A stretch of DNA of 64,000 bases, taken from NCBI RefSeq assembly GCF_016864375.1, contig NZ_CP069354.1, positions 4,679,501 to 4,743,500 of the forward strand, written 5' to 3'. The notes below the pieces were generated by a model that was not told the DNA's origin, made no database searches, and was given only the letters and a program-made list of their open reading frames with translations. The translations under genes were made by a program, and so were the position numbers. Within the stretch, counting starts at the first letter, position 1; each line of letters opens with the position of its first letter. Source of the DNA: Microvirga sp. VF16. GTDB lineage: Bacteria; Pseudomonadota; Alphaproteobacteria; Rhizobiales; Beijerinckiaceae. Shown piece by piece: positions 32,807 to 42,132 of the stretch.

Positions 32807-35800
32807 ATGCAGGTTTCAGACCTCTTCATCCGCCGCCCTGTCTTCGCTGTCGTGGTCAGCCTGCTGCTGATCGTGGGTGGCCTTGCAGCGCTCATGAACC
32901 TGCCGGTTCGCGAATATCCGCAGGTCGACCGCCCGGTCGTTTCGGTCTCGACTGTCTATCGCGGCGCCTCGAACGAGGTGATCGAAAGCCGCGTGACGGA
33001 GATCATCGAAGGCGCGGTCGCCGGTATCGAAGGCATCCGCCAGATCACCTCCCAGAGCCAGAACGATCGCTCCTCGGTCTCCATCGAGTTCGAGGTTTCC
33101 CGCGATCCGGAGGCCGCGACCTCGGACGTGCGCGACGCCGTGTCCCGCGTCACCGGACGGCTGCCCGACGACGCCGATACGCCGGTGGTGCGCAAGGTCG
33201 ATGCGAATGCCTCGGCCATCATGTGGGTGGGCGTCACGTCCACCACCCTCGATGCGCTGGAGCTGAGCGACTACCTCAAGCGCGTCTATGTGGACCGCCT
33301 GTCCACCGTTCCCGGTGTCGCCAATGTCAACTTAAGCGGCGAGCGGCGCTTTGCCATGCGCATCTGGGTCGACCGGCCGGCGCTCGCGGCCCGTGGCCTG
33401 ACGGTGCAGGATCTCGAAACCGCCATCGAGCGCCAGAACGTGGAACTTCCCGGCGGCCGGATCGAATCCAGTCAGCGCGAATTCACCGTCAAGACCGATT
33501 CCCGCCTCTCGACGCCCGAGGAATTCCAGCAGGTCATCGTCACCAACAAGAACGGCTATCTGGTTCGGCTCGGTGAAGTCGCCCAGGTCGAGGTAGGCCC
33601 GGAAGACACGCGCTTCGAGTTCTACCAGTCGGGCGAAACCGCCATCGGCATGGGTATCGTGCGCCAGTCGACCGCCAACACGCTCTCCGTCGTCGAGGGC
33701 GTGCGCAAGGAGCTGGAGGAGCTCAAGTCTTCCCTGCCGCCCGGCACCGTCGCTGAAGTGGCCTATGACGAGAGCCAGTTCATCCGCGCCTCCATCGACG
33801 GTGTGCTGAAGACCCTCATGGAAGGCGTGGCGCTGGTGATCCTCGTCATCCTGATCTTCCTGCGCGACTGGCGTTCCACCATCGTGGCCATGGTGGCGAT
33901 CCCCGTCTCCATCACCGCGGCCTTCATGGTGATGGCCTTCTTCGGCGCGTCGATCAACGTGCTGACCCTGCTCGCCATCGTGCTCGCCATCGGTATCGTC
34001 GTCGACGACGCGATCGTGGAAATCGAGAACGTGCACCGGCGCATCGAGGAAGGCCAGCCGCCGCTGCTCGCCTCCTTCGACGGTGCGCGCGAGATCGGCT
34101 TCGCGGTGATCGCCACCACCGCCACCCTCATGGCGGTGTTCGTGCCGCTTGCCTTCATGACCGGCAATACCGGCAGGCTCTTCCGCGAATTCGGCATCAC
34201 GCTCGCCGCAGCGATCTTCTTCTCGGGCGTGGTGGCACGCACGCTTACCCCGATGCTCTGCTCCAAGCTGATGGTCCCGGCCCACGGCCGCATTCAGCGC
34301 ATGACCGAGCCGCTCTTCGAGAAGATGAACAGCGGCTATCGCTGGCTGCTGTCCCGCGCATTGCGGATTCCGGTCGTCATCCTGTTCATCGGCTTCCTGG
34401 TGTCGCTGTCCGCCTATGGCCTGTTCCAATCCCTGCCGAAGGAGTTCGCACCCACCGAGGATCGCGGCGCCATCATCGTCCGGCTCCAGGCGCCGGAAGG
34501 TGCCAGCCTCGATTACACCCGCGACCGGGTGAAGGAGGTCGAGCGCGCCCTCATGCCTCTACAGGAGCAGGGCCTCGTCGCCTCCATGCTGAGCCAGGTC
34601 GCGCCCGGCTTTGCGCGCCCCTCCCCGGTCAACGAAGGCATCGTGATCGTTCGCCTCGTGCCCTGGGAGGACCGTACGGAGAGCCAGCAGGACATCGTGC
34701 GCCAGATGACGCCGAAGGTGTCGAGCTTCCCCGGCGCGCGCGTGTCGGTGGTCAACCCGCCCGCCTTCGGCGGTGCCGGTGGCTTCGGCCAGCCGATCCA
34801 GTTCGTGCTCGGTGGCCCCGACTACGAGACGATCCGCGGCTGGCGTGACATCGTCATGCAGAAGGCCCAGGAGACGGGCAAGTTCGTCAATATGGACTCC
34901 AACTATCGCGAGTCGCAGCCGGACATCCGCGTGCAGATCGACCGCCAGCGCGCCGCCGATCTCAGCGTCTCGGTGGAGGATATCGGCCGCACGCTCCAGC
35001 TGATGTTCGGCGAGACCGAGGTCTCGACCTTCGTCAGCCGCGGCGACGAATATCCGGTGATCATGCGCGCCCGCGCCCAGGACCGGGCGACGCCCAACGA
35101 TCTCACCAACACCTTCATCCGCGCCGCCAACAGCGAGCTCGTTCCGCTCTCTTCCTTCGTCACCTTGACGGAATCGGCCGCGCCGCAGGCCCTGAACCGG
35201 TTCGACCGCCTGCGTTCGATCACGATCCAGTCCTCGCTGTCGCCGGGCGTCTCCATCGGCGAAGGCCTGGAGATCCTCCAGCAGATCGTGCGCGACAACC
35301 TGCCGGCGGAAGTGCGCATCGGTTATAACGGCCAGTCCAAGGACTTCCTGGACTCGACCGGCGCGATCTACATGACCTTCGCCATGGCGCTCCTCGTCGT
35401 GTTCCTGGTGCTGGCGGCGCAGTTCGAGAGCTGGATCAACCCGTTCATCATCATGCTCACCGTGCCGCTCGCGGTGACCGGCGGATTGCTGGCTTTGTTC
35501 ATCACCGGACAGACGCTCAACATCTACAGCCAGATCGGCATGATCCTGCTCATCGGCCTCATGACCAAGAACGGCATCCTGATCGTCGAGTTCTCGAACC
35601 AGCTGCGCGAGCGCGGATATTCGGTGCGGGACGCGGTGGTCGAAGCCTCGGTGCTGCGTCTGCGGCCGATCCTGATGACCTCCATCGCCATGATCGGCGG
35701 CGCCATCCCGCTCGCCTGGTCGACCGGCGCCGGCGCCGAAGCGCGCAACGCCATCGGCTCGGTGATCGTCGGCGGCGTCACCGTCTCGACCATGCTGACC

Positions 35801-35968
35801 ATGCTGGTGGTGCCCTCGATCTACCTGCTCATCGGCGGCTTCACCAAGCCCGCCACTTACGTGAGCGAGATGCTCGACAAGCTGCGCGCCCAGACGGGCC
35901 AGGTCCCGCACGGCGAGGATCTGCCGTCGCGGAGGAAGCATGTGCCGCCCGCCCAGGCGGCGGAGTGA
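32807..35968 (+). CDS. RND efflux pump inner-membrane subunit
   Basis: The 1053-aa protein is a proton-driven hydrophobe/amphiphile exporter of the AcrB/MdtB/MexF class. It begins MQVSDLFIRRPVFAVVVSLL, typical of the family, and has two large periplasmic loops between helices 1-2 and 7-8. The paired acidic residues of the proton relay are in the helix-4 block GIVVDDAIVEIENVHR, and the second half contains the GLMTKNGILIVEFSNQLRERG block. A Lys/Arg tail ends the protein. The length is within the usual 1030-1060. Its range of substrates cannot be inferred; many relatives remove dyes, antibiotics and plant phenolics. A large repeat follows the stop codon. Confidence 0.95.
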   Translation: MQVSDLFIRRPVFAVVVSLLLIVGGLAALMNLPVREYPQVDRPVVSVSTVYRGASNEVIESRVTEIIEGAVAGIEGIRQITSQSQNDRSSVSIEFEVSRDPEAATSDVRDAVSRVTGRLPDDADTPVVRKVDANASAIMWVGVTSTTLDALELSDYLKRVYVDRLSTVPGVANVNLSGERRFAMRIWVDRPALAARGLTVQDLETAIERQNVELPGGRIESSQREFTVKTDSRLSTPEEFQQVIVTNKNGYLVRLGEVAQVEVGPEDTRFEFYQSGETAIGMGIVRQSTANTLSVVEGVRKELEELKSSLPPGTVAEVAYDESQFIRASIDGVLKTLMEGVALVILVILIFLRDWRSTIVAMVAIPVSITAAFMVMAFFGASINVLTLLAIVLAIGIVVDDAIVEIENVHRRIEEGQPPLLASFDGAREIGFAVIATTATLMAVFVPLAFMTGNTGRLFREFGITLAAAIFFSGVVARTLTPMLCSKLMVPAHGRIQRMTEPLFEKMNSGYRWLLSRALRIPVVILFIGFLVSLSAYGLFQSLPKEFAPTEDRGAIIVRLQAPEGASLDYTRDRVKEVERALMPLQEQGLVASMLSQVAPGFARPSPVNEGIVIVRLVPWEDRTESQQDIVRQMTPKVSSFPGARVSVVNPPAFGGAGGFGQPIQFVLGGPDYETIRGWRDIVMQKAQETGKFVNMDSNYRESQPDIRVQIDRQRAADLSVSVEDIGRTLQLMFGETEVSTFVSRGDEYPVIMRARAQDRATPNDLTNTFIRAANSELVPLSSFVTLTESAAPQALNRFDRLRSITIQSSLSPGVSIGEGLEILQQIVRDNLPAEVRIGYNGQSKDFLDSTGAIYMTFAMALLVVFLVLAAQFESWINPFIIMLTVPLAVTGGLLALFITGQTLNIYSQIGMILLIGLMTKNGILIVEFSNQLRERGYSVRDAVVEASVLRLRPILMTSIAMIGGAIPLAWSTGAGAEARNAIGSVIVGGVTVSTMLTMLVVPSIYLLIGGFTKPATYVSEMLDKLRAQTGQVPHGEDLPSRRKHVPPAQAAE

Positions 35969-35978
35969 GACGAGCTTC

Positions 35979-36137
35979 TTCCCTCCCCCTTGCGGGGAGG
36001 GATTGAGGGTGGGGGTTGGAAAGTCAGAGCGCTGTGCTTATCCAGTGAGGATTACGCCGCTACAGCGCTGCACTCGTTAAAGCTCTCACCCGGTCGAACC
36101 ACCCCCATCCCTACCTCTCCCCGCAGGGGGAAGGAAA
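35979..36137. repeat. CCCTCCCCCTTGCGGGGAGG repeat (third family, copy 1)
   Basis: Begins TTCCCTCCCCCTTGCGGGGA with GGGATTGAGGGTGGGGGTTGG and ends with the near complement (ACCCCCATCCCTACCTCTCCCCG, then AGGGGGAAGG). Similar elements lie at 49699-49808 and 54834-54993. It fills the gap between the RND pump and the terminator shared with glmM. Confidence 0.75.
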
Positions 36138-36162
36138 ATGCGGCGTAATAGCACTCAGAATG

Positions 36163-36196
36163 AAAAAGCCCCGGCGAGATCATCGCCGGGGCTTTT
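36163..36196. terminator. Bidirectional terminator between RND pump and glmM
   Basis: AAAAAGCCCCGGCGA (36163-36177) pairs with TCGCCGGGGCTTTT (36183-36196) around a 5-nt loop, with A and T flanks on both sides. It can end transcripts from both convergent genes. Confidence 0.85.
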
Positions 36197-36224
36197 GTTT
36201 TGAACTCGAAATGGAAGTGGCGTC

Positions 36225-37580
36225 TTACGCGGCAGCTCTCGACGCGGCCTGGGTCACGGCTTCCACCACATCGTCCACCACGCGGTTGACGAGGTCCTCG
36301 TTGTCCCCCTCGCCCATCACGCGGATGACCGGCTCGGTGCCGGAGGGACGGATCACGAGACGGCCGGCATTGCCGAGTGTCTCGCGGCCGGACTCGATGG
36401 CCTGGATGACGGAGGCTTCCTGCAGGGGCTTGCCGGCCTTGTAGCGCACGTTCTTGAGTACCTGCGGCAGCGGCTCGAAGCAGTGGCAGACTTCCGACAC
36501 CGGCTTGCCGAGGCTCTTGACCACAGTGAGGAGCTGGAGAGCAGCCACGAGGCCGTCGCCGGTGGTGGTGTAGTCGGACATGATGATATGGCCCGACTGC
36601 TCGCCGCCGAGATTGTAGCCGTGAGCGCGCATGTGCTCGAGCACGTAGCGGTCGCCGACCGCGGTGCGCACGAGGCCGAGGCCCATGCCGGTCAGATAAC
36701 GCTCCAGGCCGAGATTGGACATGATCGTCGCGACGATGCCCGGCTGAGCGAGGCGGCCGTCCTCCTTCCAGGAGCGGGCGACGACGCCCATCAGCTGGTC
36801 GCCATCGACCTTGTGGCCCTTCTCGTCGACGATCAGCACCCGATCCGCATCGCCGTCGAGGGCGATACCCACATCGGCGCGCAGCTCGCGCACCTTATGG
36901 ATCAGGGCATCCGGCGCGGTGGAGCCGACATCGTGGTTGATGTTGAAGCCGTTCGGCTCGACGCCGATCGACACGACCTCGGCGCCCAGCTCCCACAGGG
37001 CTTCCGGGGCGACCTTGTAGCCGGCGCCGTTGGCACAATCGATCACGACGCGCATGCCTTCCAGATCGACCTGGCGCGGCAGGGTGCGCTTGGCGAATTC
37101 GATGTAGCGCGCCTGGACGCTCTCGATGCGCTTGGCGCGGCCGAGGGTGGCGGAACCGGCGAGGCGCCGCGTCAGGTCGGAATCGATCAGGGCCTCGATC
37201 TGAAGCTCCATGTCATCGCTGAGCTTGAACCCGTCGGGGCCGAACAGCTTGATGCCGTTGTCCTCGTAAGGATTGTGGGAGGCCGAGATCATGACGCCGA
37301 GATCGCAACGCATGGAGCGGGTCAGCATGGCGACCGCAGGGGTCGGGATCGGGCCGAGGAGCAGCACGTCCATGCCGACCGAGGTGAAGCCGGCCTGAAG
37401 GGCGGATTCGATCATGTAGCCGGACAGCCGCGTATCCTTGCCGATCACGACCCGGTGGCGGTAGTCGCCGCGCTGCTGGAACATGAGACCGGCCGCCTGT
37501 CCGACCCGCAGGGCGAGATCGGGCGTGATGATCCCGTTGGCGCGGCCCCGAATGCCGTCGGTTCCGAAGTATTTACGCAC
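36225..37580 (-). CDS. glmM: Phosphoglucosamine mutase
   Basis: GlmM converts glucosamine-6-phosphate to glucosamine-1-phosphate on the way to UDP-GlcNAc for peptidoglycan and lipid A. The 451-aa protein starts with RKYFGTDGIRGRAN, as usual. The phospho-serine loop is ISASHNPYEDNG with Ser101 as the phosphorylated residue, the metal loop is ALDGDADRVLIVDE, the sugar loop is GGEQSGHI and the phosphate loop is RPSGTEPVIRVM. GTG 37580 was chosen because it gives the family's N-terminus and has GGAG nine bases before; a longer frame runs to 37682. It is the last gene of the tol-to-ftsH cluster, but the ftsH terminator lies between. Confidence 0.95.
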   Translation of the reverse strand: MRKYFGTDGIRGRANGIITPDLALRVGQAAGLMFQQRGDYRHRVVIGKDTRLSGYMIESALQAGFTSVGMDVLLLGPIPTPAVAMLTRSMRCDLGVMISASHNPYEDNGIKLFGPDGFKLSDDMELQIEALIDSDLTRRLAGSATLGRAKRIESVQARYIEFAKRTLPRQVDLEGMRVVIDCANGAGYKVAPEALWELGAEVVSIGVEPNGFNINHDVGSTAPDALIHKVRELRADVGIALDGDADRVLIVDEKGHKVDGDQLMGVVARSWKEDGRLAQPGIVATIMSNLGLERYLTGMGLGLVRTAVGDRYVLEHMRAHGYNLGGEQSGHIIMSDYTTTGDGLVAALQLLTVVKSLGKPVSEVCHCFEPLPQVLKNVRYKAGKPLQEASVIQAIESGRETLGNAGRLVIRPSGTEPVIRVMGEGDNEDLVNRVVDDVVEAVTQAASRAAA

Positions 37581-37749
37581 GTGCTTTGTCTCCGCATTCC
37601 GTAGCGCCGAAGCGCGCTTTGGCTTTTTCAAAGCAACCTCCCTGAATTCGGTCAAGGGACCTGAGCCAATGCGCGCCATCACAAGTGATAAGCGATTGTT
37701 ACAAGCCTTAAACCTGTTCCTTAGGGAGTATTAGATCTTTGAGGTAAAC

Positions 37750-37780
37750 AAAAAAGAACGCCCGCCGGAAAGCGGGCGTC
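37750..37780 (-). terminator. ftsH intrinsic terminator
   Basis: On the minus strand GGACGCCCGC and GCGGGCGTTC form a stem with a short loop, followed by a run of T (AAAAAA at 37750-37755 on the plus strand). It lies 26 nt after the ftsH stop. Confidence 0.8.
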
Positions 37781-37805
37781 CTGGATTTCACAGTTAATGG
37801 CGTTC

Positions 37806-39725
37806 TTAGGCCTGCGGCTGGGGCTCCATGCCCCCGTCGCTCTCCCGCGGCCGGCCACGGCCGGCGGTGGGCACGGCGGAGCCGCGGCTGGGGGTGATGG
37901 TCTCGCCGGTGTCGCGCACCGGCGGCTGGCCGTCGAGCAGATGGCGGATCTCGTCGCCGGTCAGAGTCTCGTATTCGAGCAGGCCGCGGGCCAGGGCCTC
38001 GAGCTCGTGCGCCTTCTCGGTCAGAATGCGGCGGGCATCGTTGAGCCCGTCCTCGACCAGGCGGCGGACCTCCGAGTCGATCTTCTGGGCGGTGGCCTCG
38101 GAGACGTTCTGCTGGCGGCCCATCTGCATGCCGAGGAAGACCTCGTCCTGGTTCTCGCCATAGGCCACCGTGCCGAGTTCGGGCGAGAAGCCCCACTTGG
38201 TCACCATCATCCGGGCGAGACGGGTCGCCTGCTCGATGTCCGACTGAGCACCGGAGGTGACCTTGTCCTTGCCGAAGATCATCTCCTCGGCGATGCGGCC
38301 GCCCATCATGATGGCGAGGCGCGAGGTCATCTGCTCGTAGGACATGGACAGCTTGTCCCGCTCGGGCAGCTGCATGACCATGCCGAGCGCGCGGCCGCGC
38401 GGGATGATGGTCGCCTTGTGGACCGGATCGGTCGCCGGGACGTTGAGGGCGACGACGGCGTGGCCGGCCTCGTGATAGGCGGTCAGGCGCTTCTCGTCGT
38501 CGGTCATGACCAGGGTGCGGCGCTCAGCGCCCATCATCACCTTGTCCTTGGCGTCCTCGAACTCCTTCATCGTGACGATGCGCTTGCCGCGGCGAGCGGC
38601 GAGCAGCGCCGCCTCGTTGACGAGGTTCATGAGGTCGGCGCCCGAGAAGCCGGGCGTGCCGCGGGCGATCACCTTCAGGTCCACGTCGGGAGCGAGCGGC
38701 ACCTTGCGCACATGGACGCGCAGGATCTTCTCGCGGCCCAGGACGTCCGGATTCGGAACGACGATCTGGCGGTCGAAGCGGCCCGGACGCAGCAGCGCCG
38801 GATCGAGCACGTCGGGACGGTTGGTGGCCGCGATGATGATCACGCCCTCGTTGGCCTCGAAGCCGTCCATCTCGACCAAGAGCTGGTTGAGGGTCTGCTC
38901 GCGCTCGTCGTTGCCGCCCCCTAAGCCTGCACCGCGATGGCGGCCGACCGCGTCGATCTCGTCGATGAAGATGATGCAGGGCGCGTTCTTCTTCGCCTGC
39001 TCGAACATGTCGCGCACACGGGAGGCACCCACGCCGACGAACATCTCGACGAAGTCGGAGCCCGAGATGGTGAAGAACGGCACGTTGGCTTCGCCCGCCA
39101 CTGCGCGGGCGGTCAGGGTCTTACCGGTGCCGGGAGGGCCGACCAGCAGCACGCCGCGCGGAATGCGGCCGCCGAGGCGCTGGAACTTCTGCGGGTCGCG
39201 CAGGAACTCCACGACCTCCTGCAGATCTTCCTTGGCCTCGTCGATGCCGGCGACATCGTCGAAGGTGACGCGGCCATGCGCTTCCGTCAGGAGCTTCGCC
39301 TTGGACTTGCCGAAGCCCATGGCCCGGCCGGCGCCGCTCTGCATCTGGCGCGACAGAAACACCCAGGCGCCGATGAAGAGCGCGATGGGCAGGATGTTCA
39401 TGAGAACCGCGATGAACCAGGGGGTCGAATCCGATTGCGGACGGGCCGTGATCTGCACGCCCTTCTGCTGCAGCTTCGTGACCAGCATCGGGTCGCTCGG
39501 CGCATAGGTCGTGAAGGTGCGACCATCCGTGTAGGTGCCGCTGATCTCCGGGCCTGAGATGACGACGCTGGTGATGCGCCCGGCATCGGCCTCGCTGAGG
39601 AGCTGGCTATAGGCGATGTCGCTACCGCCACCGCGCTGGCCCGGGCTCTGGAAAAGGGTCACGAGCGCCAGCACCAAAAGGAAGATGACGACCCACAAGG
39701 CGAAGTTGCGGAAATTTGAATTCAT
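37806..39725 (-). CDS. ftsH: ATP-dependent zinc metalloprotease FtsH
   Basis: FtsH is a hexameric membrane AAA+ protease that removes misassembled membrane proteins and short-lived regulators such as sigma-32 and LpxC. The 639-aa protein has two N-terminal membrane helices (WVVIFLLVLALVTLF and FIAVLMNILPIALFIGAW), a Walker A GPPGTGKT at residues 196-203, IIFIDEIDAVGRHRG, the second region RPGRFDR and the zinc site HEAGHAVV with His418, Glu419 and His422. ATG 39725 gives the standard N-terminus MNSNFRNFALW; the 41-codon upstream extension is untypical and the ribosome binding site is weak. It follows tilS by 145 nt, as in many alphaproteobacteria. Because rpoH is in the same window, FtsH is also a candidate for controlling sigma-32 turnover here. 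Confidence 0.97.
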   Translation of the reverse strand: MNSNFRNFALWVVIFLLVLALVTLFQSPGQRGGGSDIAYSQLLSEADAGRITSVVISGPEISGTYTDGRTFTTYAPSDPMLVTKLQQKGVQITARPQSDSTPWFIAVLMNILPIALFIGAWVFLSRQMQSGAGRAMGFGKSKAKLLTEAHGRVTFDDVAGIDEAKEDLQEVVEFLRDPQKFQRLGGRIPRGVLLVGPPGTGKTLTARAVAGEANVPFFTISGSDFVEMFVGVGASRVRDMFEQAKKNAPCIIFIDEIDAVGRHRGAGLGGGNDEREQTLNQLLVEMDGFEANEGVIIIAATNRPDVLDPALLRPGRFDRQIVVPNPDVLGREKILRVHVRKVPLAPDVDLKVIARGTPGFSGADLMNLVNEAALLAARRGKRIVTMKEFEDAKDKVMMGAERRTLVMTDDEKRLTAYHEAGHAVVALNVPATDPVHKATIIPRGRALGMVMQLPERDKLSMSYEQMTSRLAIMMGGRIAEEMIFGKDKVTSGAQSDIEQATRLARMMVTKWGFSPELGTVAYGENQDEVFLGMQMGRQQNVSEATAQKIDSEVRRLVEDGLNDARRILTEKAHELEALARGLLEYETLTGDEIRHLLDGQPPVRDTGETITPSRGSAVPTAGRGRPRESDGGMEPQPQA

Positions 39726-39870
39726 CGGATCAGGTTCTGCCCCAGAGGGAGATGAAGCGTGAGGAAGTCTCCCCCCGCGGTTAAACTCAATGTAGGCACA
39801 CCGTCTCGCCTTGCCAAGGGAATGCGGCGCCCGTGCGGCATCATCCAATAGCCTTGGCTAAGAGATTTGG

Positions 39871-40890
39871 CTAACGACCGCGGCGGCGTGGCGGTTCCGG
39901 CCCGATGGATACTCTGCCCGCACGATTCAGTCGTAGGAGCGCCCCGGCGATGGTGAGGCGCAATGCCTCCCCTGCCCTGACGGCCTCCCGCAGGCGCCCG
40001 GCACACGCTTCGAGCCGGTGAAGGCGGCTATTCTCGAGCCCTGTCCTGGACAGGGCCCGCTCCAGCACCCGGACGGCAATCTCGAAAGGCTCGCTTGCAA
40101 GAATGCTGCCCTGGAAGGAGAGGATTCCGTCCTCGAAAACGGGCCCGGCCCGGTCCAGCGCCTCCCGCGCCTTGAGATCGAGCGCCTCGTCGGCCTGGGC
40201 GGCGCGCTCGGCGAAGCGCACCAGGCGCCCGGCATCGAGCCCCTCCGCGGCCAGGAGCGGCATGAGCCTGCGCCAGCGGACGCGGGCATAAACTTCGTTC
40301 GCGTTGGAAGGATCGGTGACGAAGCGCCAGCCCTGCCCCTGGCAGAGAGTGAGAAGGCTCGATTTCGGCCGGTCGAGCAGCGGCCTCGCATGGACGATGC
40401 CGTCCCGATCCGTCTCGCGACGCATGCCGGCGAGCCCGGACAGGCCGGACCCCCGGGCAAGGCGCATCATCACCGTCTCGGCCTGATCATCGAGGGTGTG
40501 GGCGGTGATAAGATGCGATGCGCCGGCCTCGCGGGCATACTCGACGAGAAGGCGGTAGCGAGCCGCACGTGCGGCCTTCTGGATGCCGGTTCGAGGCTTG
40601 TCGCCAGTCCAGGCGAGGATCCGATGCGGCAGTCCGAGAGCCGCGGCCTCGCTCGCGACGAAGGCGGCCTCCTCGGCCGCTTCCGGCCGCAGGCCATGAT
40701 CGATGGTGGCAACGAGAACGGGAGGTCGTGGACCGGCGGCGCACCAGCGGGCGATAAGATGCATCAGAGCCATCGAATCCGGCCCGCCGGACACGGCCGC
40801 GACGATACCTGAGGCTTGGTTCAGAGAGGCAAAAAGGTTCTCCAGCCCTTCATCCGAGAGCACATCGTCGGGAGGCGGAGGGGCGGCCAT
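39871..40890 (-). CDS. tilS: tRNA(Ile)-lysidine synthase
   Basis: TilS attaches lysine to C34 of the CAT-anticodon isoleucine tRNA so that it reads AUA. The 339-aa protein has the PP-loop ATPase motif SGGPDS at residues 34-39, then DHGLRPEAAEEAAFV and ITAHTLDDQAETVMMRLARGSG, diagnostic for the family. The C-terminal part after about residue 230 is short and weakly conserved, as in other alphaproteobacteria that lack the long tRNA-binding tail of E. coli TilS. ATG 40890 was chosen because AAGG is eight bases before it. It lies 29 nt after cpoB and before ftsH in the same direction, so it belongs to the cluster operon. Confidence 0.93.
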   Translation of the reverse strand: MAAPPPPDDVLSDEGLENLFASLNQASGIVAAVSGGPDSMALMHLIARWCAAGPRPPVLVATIDHGLRPEAAEEAAFVASEAAALGLPHRILAWTGDKPRTGIQKAARAARYRLLVEYAREAGASHLITAHTLDDQAETVMMRLARGSGLSGLAGMRRETDRDGIVHARPLLDRPKSSLLTLCQGQGWRFVTDPSNANEVYARVRWRRLMPLLAAEGLDAGRLVRFAERAAQADEALDLKAREALDRAGPVFEDGILSFQGSILASEPFEIAVRVLERALSRTGLENSRLHRLEACAGRLREAVRAGEALRLTIAGALLRLNRAGRVSIGPEPPRRRGR

Positions 40891-40919
40891 CGCTTGGCCC
40901 TTCAAAACTCGTCAGCGGC

Positions 40920-41906
40920 TCAGCTGCACTTGATGCGCTTCTGCTCGCGGTCGGAGGCCTGGCGGACGGGAGCCGAAGCCTGCGGGTACTTGCGGTCGAG
41001 TTCGGCAAAGACGGCGCAGGCGCGATCCTTGGCACCGAGACCGTTCAGCGAGATACCGAGCCGCAGCAGGGCATCGGGGGCCTTGGCAGCATCGGGATGC
41101 TCGGCCGAGACGTTCAGGAACTGCTCCGCGGCCTCGCGATAGCGGCTGCGCTGGAGATAGGTCTCACCGAGCCAGAAGGTCGCCTCGGGCACCAGCTTGT
41201 CGCGGGGGTTGGACTGGAGGAAGCGACGAAAGCCCATCTCAGCCTGATCGTACTGCTTCTGCGTGAAGGAGGCGTAAGCCGCGTCGAAATCGGAGCGCGG
41301 ATTGCCGACGCTCGTCGCCGCGACGCTCGGACCCGGGCGCTCGGCAATGGCGCCCTGGGGAATGGCCGCAGCACGGTTATGGGAGTTCAGGTCCATGGGA
41401 GCGCCGTCGGCGCCACCCTGCTCGTCCTGCTCGATCAGGTCGCCGATGCCGGCAAGCTGCCCGCCGGGCAACGGCATGGGACGGCCCGCGTCGGCCGTCA
41501 GGGGTGCCGATGGCGCCGTGGTGCCGAGCGGACGGGGAGCGCCGGGAGCATCCGGTGTTTCGGAGGGATCGAAGACGTCGCTGCGTCGCTGCGGCTGGGC
41601 CGGGGTCGGCTGCGCCGGGGGCTGGGCGGGACGCGAAGGAGTGGTCGTGGGCGACGAGGGTCGGGAGCCGCCGCGGCCTTCCTGAAAGCGGAATTCCACA
41701 TCCTCCTGGAACTTGCGCAGCTGCTCCTTGAGCTGGCGGTTCTCGTACTGGAGCTGCTCCATTTGACCCGAGATCTGGCGGAACTGGCTCTCGAGCCGGT
41801 TCAGGCGCACGATCGCATCGGCCGCATCCTGCGCAGCGGCAGGGGAAACAGAAGTCGCGGCCAGAGCCAGGGCAAAGGCGAAAAAGACAAACAGACGTCG
41901 AAACAT
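40920..41906 (-). CDS. cpoB: Tol-Pal cell-envelope coordination protein CpoB/YbgF
   Basis: CpoB sits in the periplasm, trimerises through a coiled coil and links peptidoglycan synthesis to Tol-Pal driven outer-membrane constriction. The 328-aa precursor has a signal peptide (LFVFFAFALALAATSVSP, cut at AAAQ), a coiled-coil region (VRLNRLESQFRQISGQMEQL), a Pro/Gln/Ser-rich linker and C-terminal TPR repeats (DFDAAYASFTQKQYDQAEMGFRRFL written in part here). ATG 41906 was chosen as it places the signal peptide at the N-terminus; an upstream frame passes through a RIME-like repeat and is not likely translated. The C-terminus ends with a Cys two residues from the end (RIKCS), of unknown importance. 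Confidence 0.9.
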   Translation of the reverse strand: MFRRLFVFFAFALALAATSVSPAAAQDAADAIVRLNRLESQFRQISGQMEQLQYENRQLKEQLRKFQEDVEFRFQEGRGGSRPSSPTTTPSRPAQPPAQPTPAQPQRRSDVFDPSETPDAPGAPRPLGTTAPSAPLTADAGRPMPLPGGQLAGIGDLIEQDEQGGADGAPMDLNSHNRAAAIPQGAIAERPGPSVAATSVGNPRSDFDAAYASFTQKQYDQAEMGFRRFLQSNPRDKLVPEATFWLGETYLQRSRYREAAEQFLNVSAEHPDAAKAPDALLRLGISLNGLGAKDRACAVFAELDRKYPQASAPVRQASDREQKRIKCS

Positions 41907-41950
41907 GCTGGGATACCGTGAGGGTCCTCGATCGAGGAGGCCGATAACAC

Positions 41951-41984
41951 AAAAGCGCCGCCACGGCGAGAATGTGGCGGCGCT
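41951..41984 (-). terminator. Hairpin after pal (terminator-like)
   Basis: On the minus strand AGCGCCGCCAC and GTGGCGGCGCT form a perfect stem, followed by TTTGT. It lies between pal and cpoB and should reduce read-through into cpoB. Confidence 0.7.
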
Positions 41985-42010
41985 CTGCGATTTCACGAGG
42001 GCTTGAACTC

Positions 42011-42121
42011 GAGCATCGGACCCAAAAGTGGACCCGCTTTTGGAGTCAAATCCGATGCTCCCCCTCTTGGCTGGCGCATCGTTCGGGCGGAAAACCGGAT
42101 CCACTTTCCTGCACGATGCGC
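42011..42121. repeat. RIME-like palindrome pair (copy 2)
   Basis: GAGCATCGGACCCAAAAGTG to TCCGATGCTC (42011-42060) and GCGCATCGTTCGGGCGGAAA to GCACGATGCG (42074-42121). It sits just after the pal stop, and copy 3 lies upstream of pal, so the gene is bracketed by the two. Confidence 0.8.
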
Positions 42122-42132
42122 TAGGTGAGGCT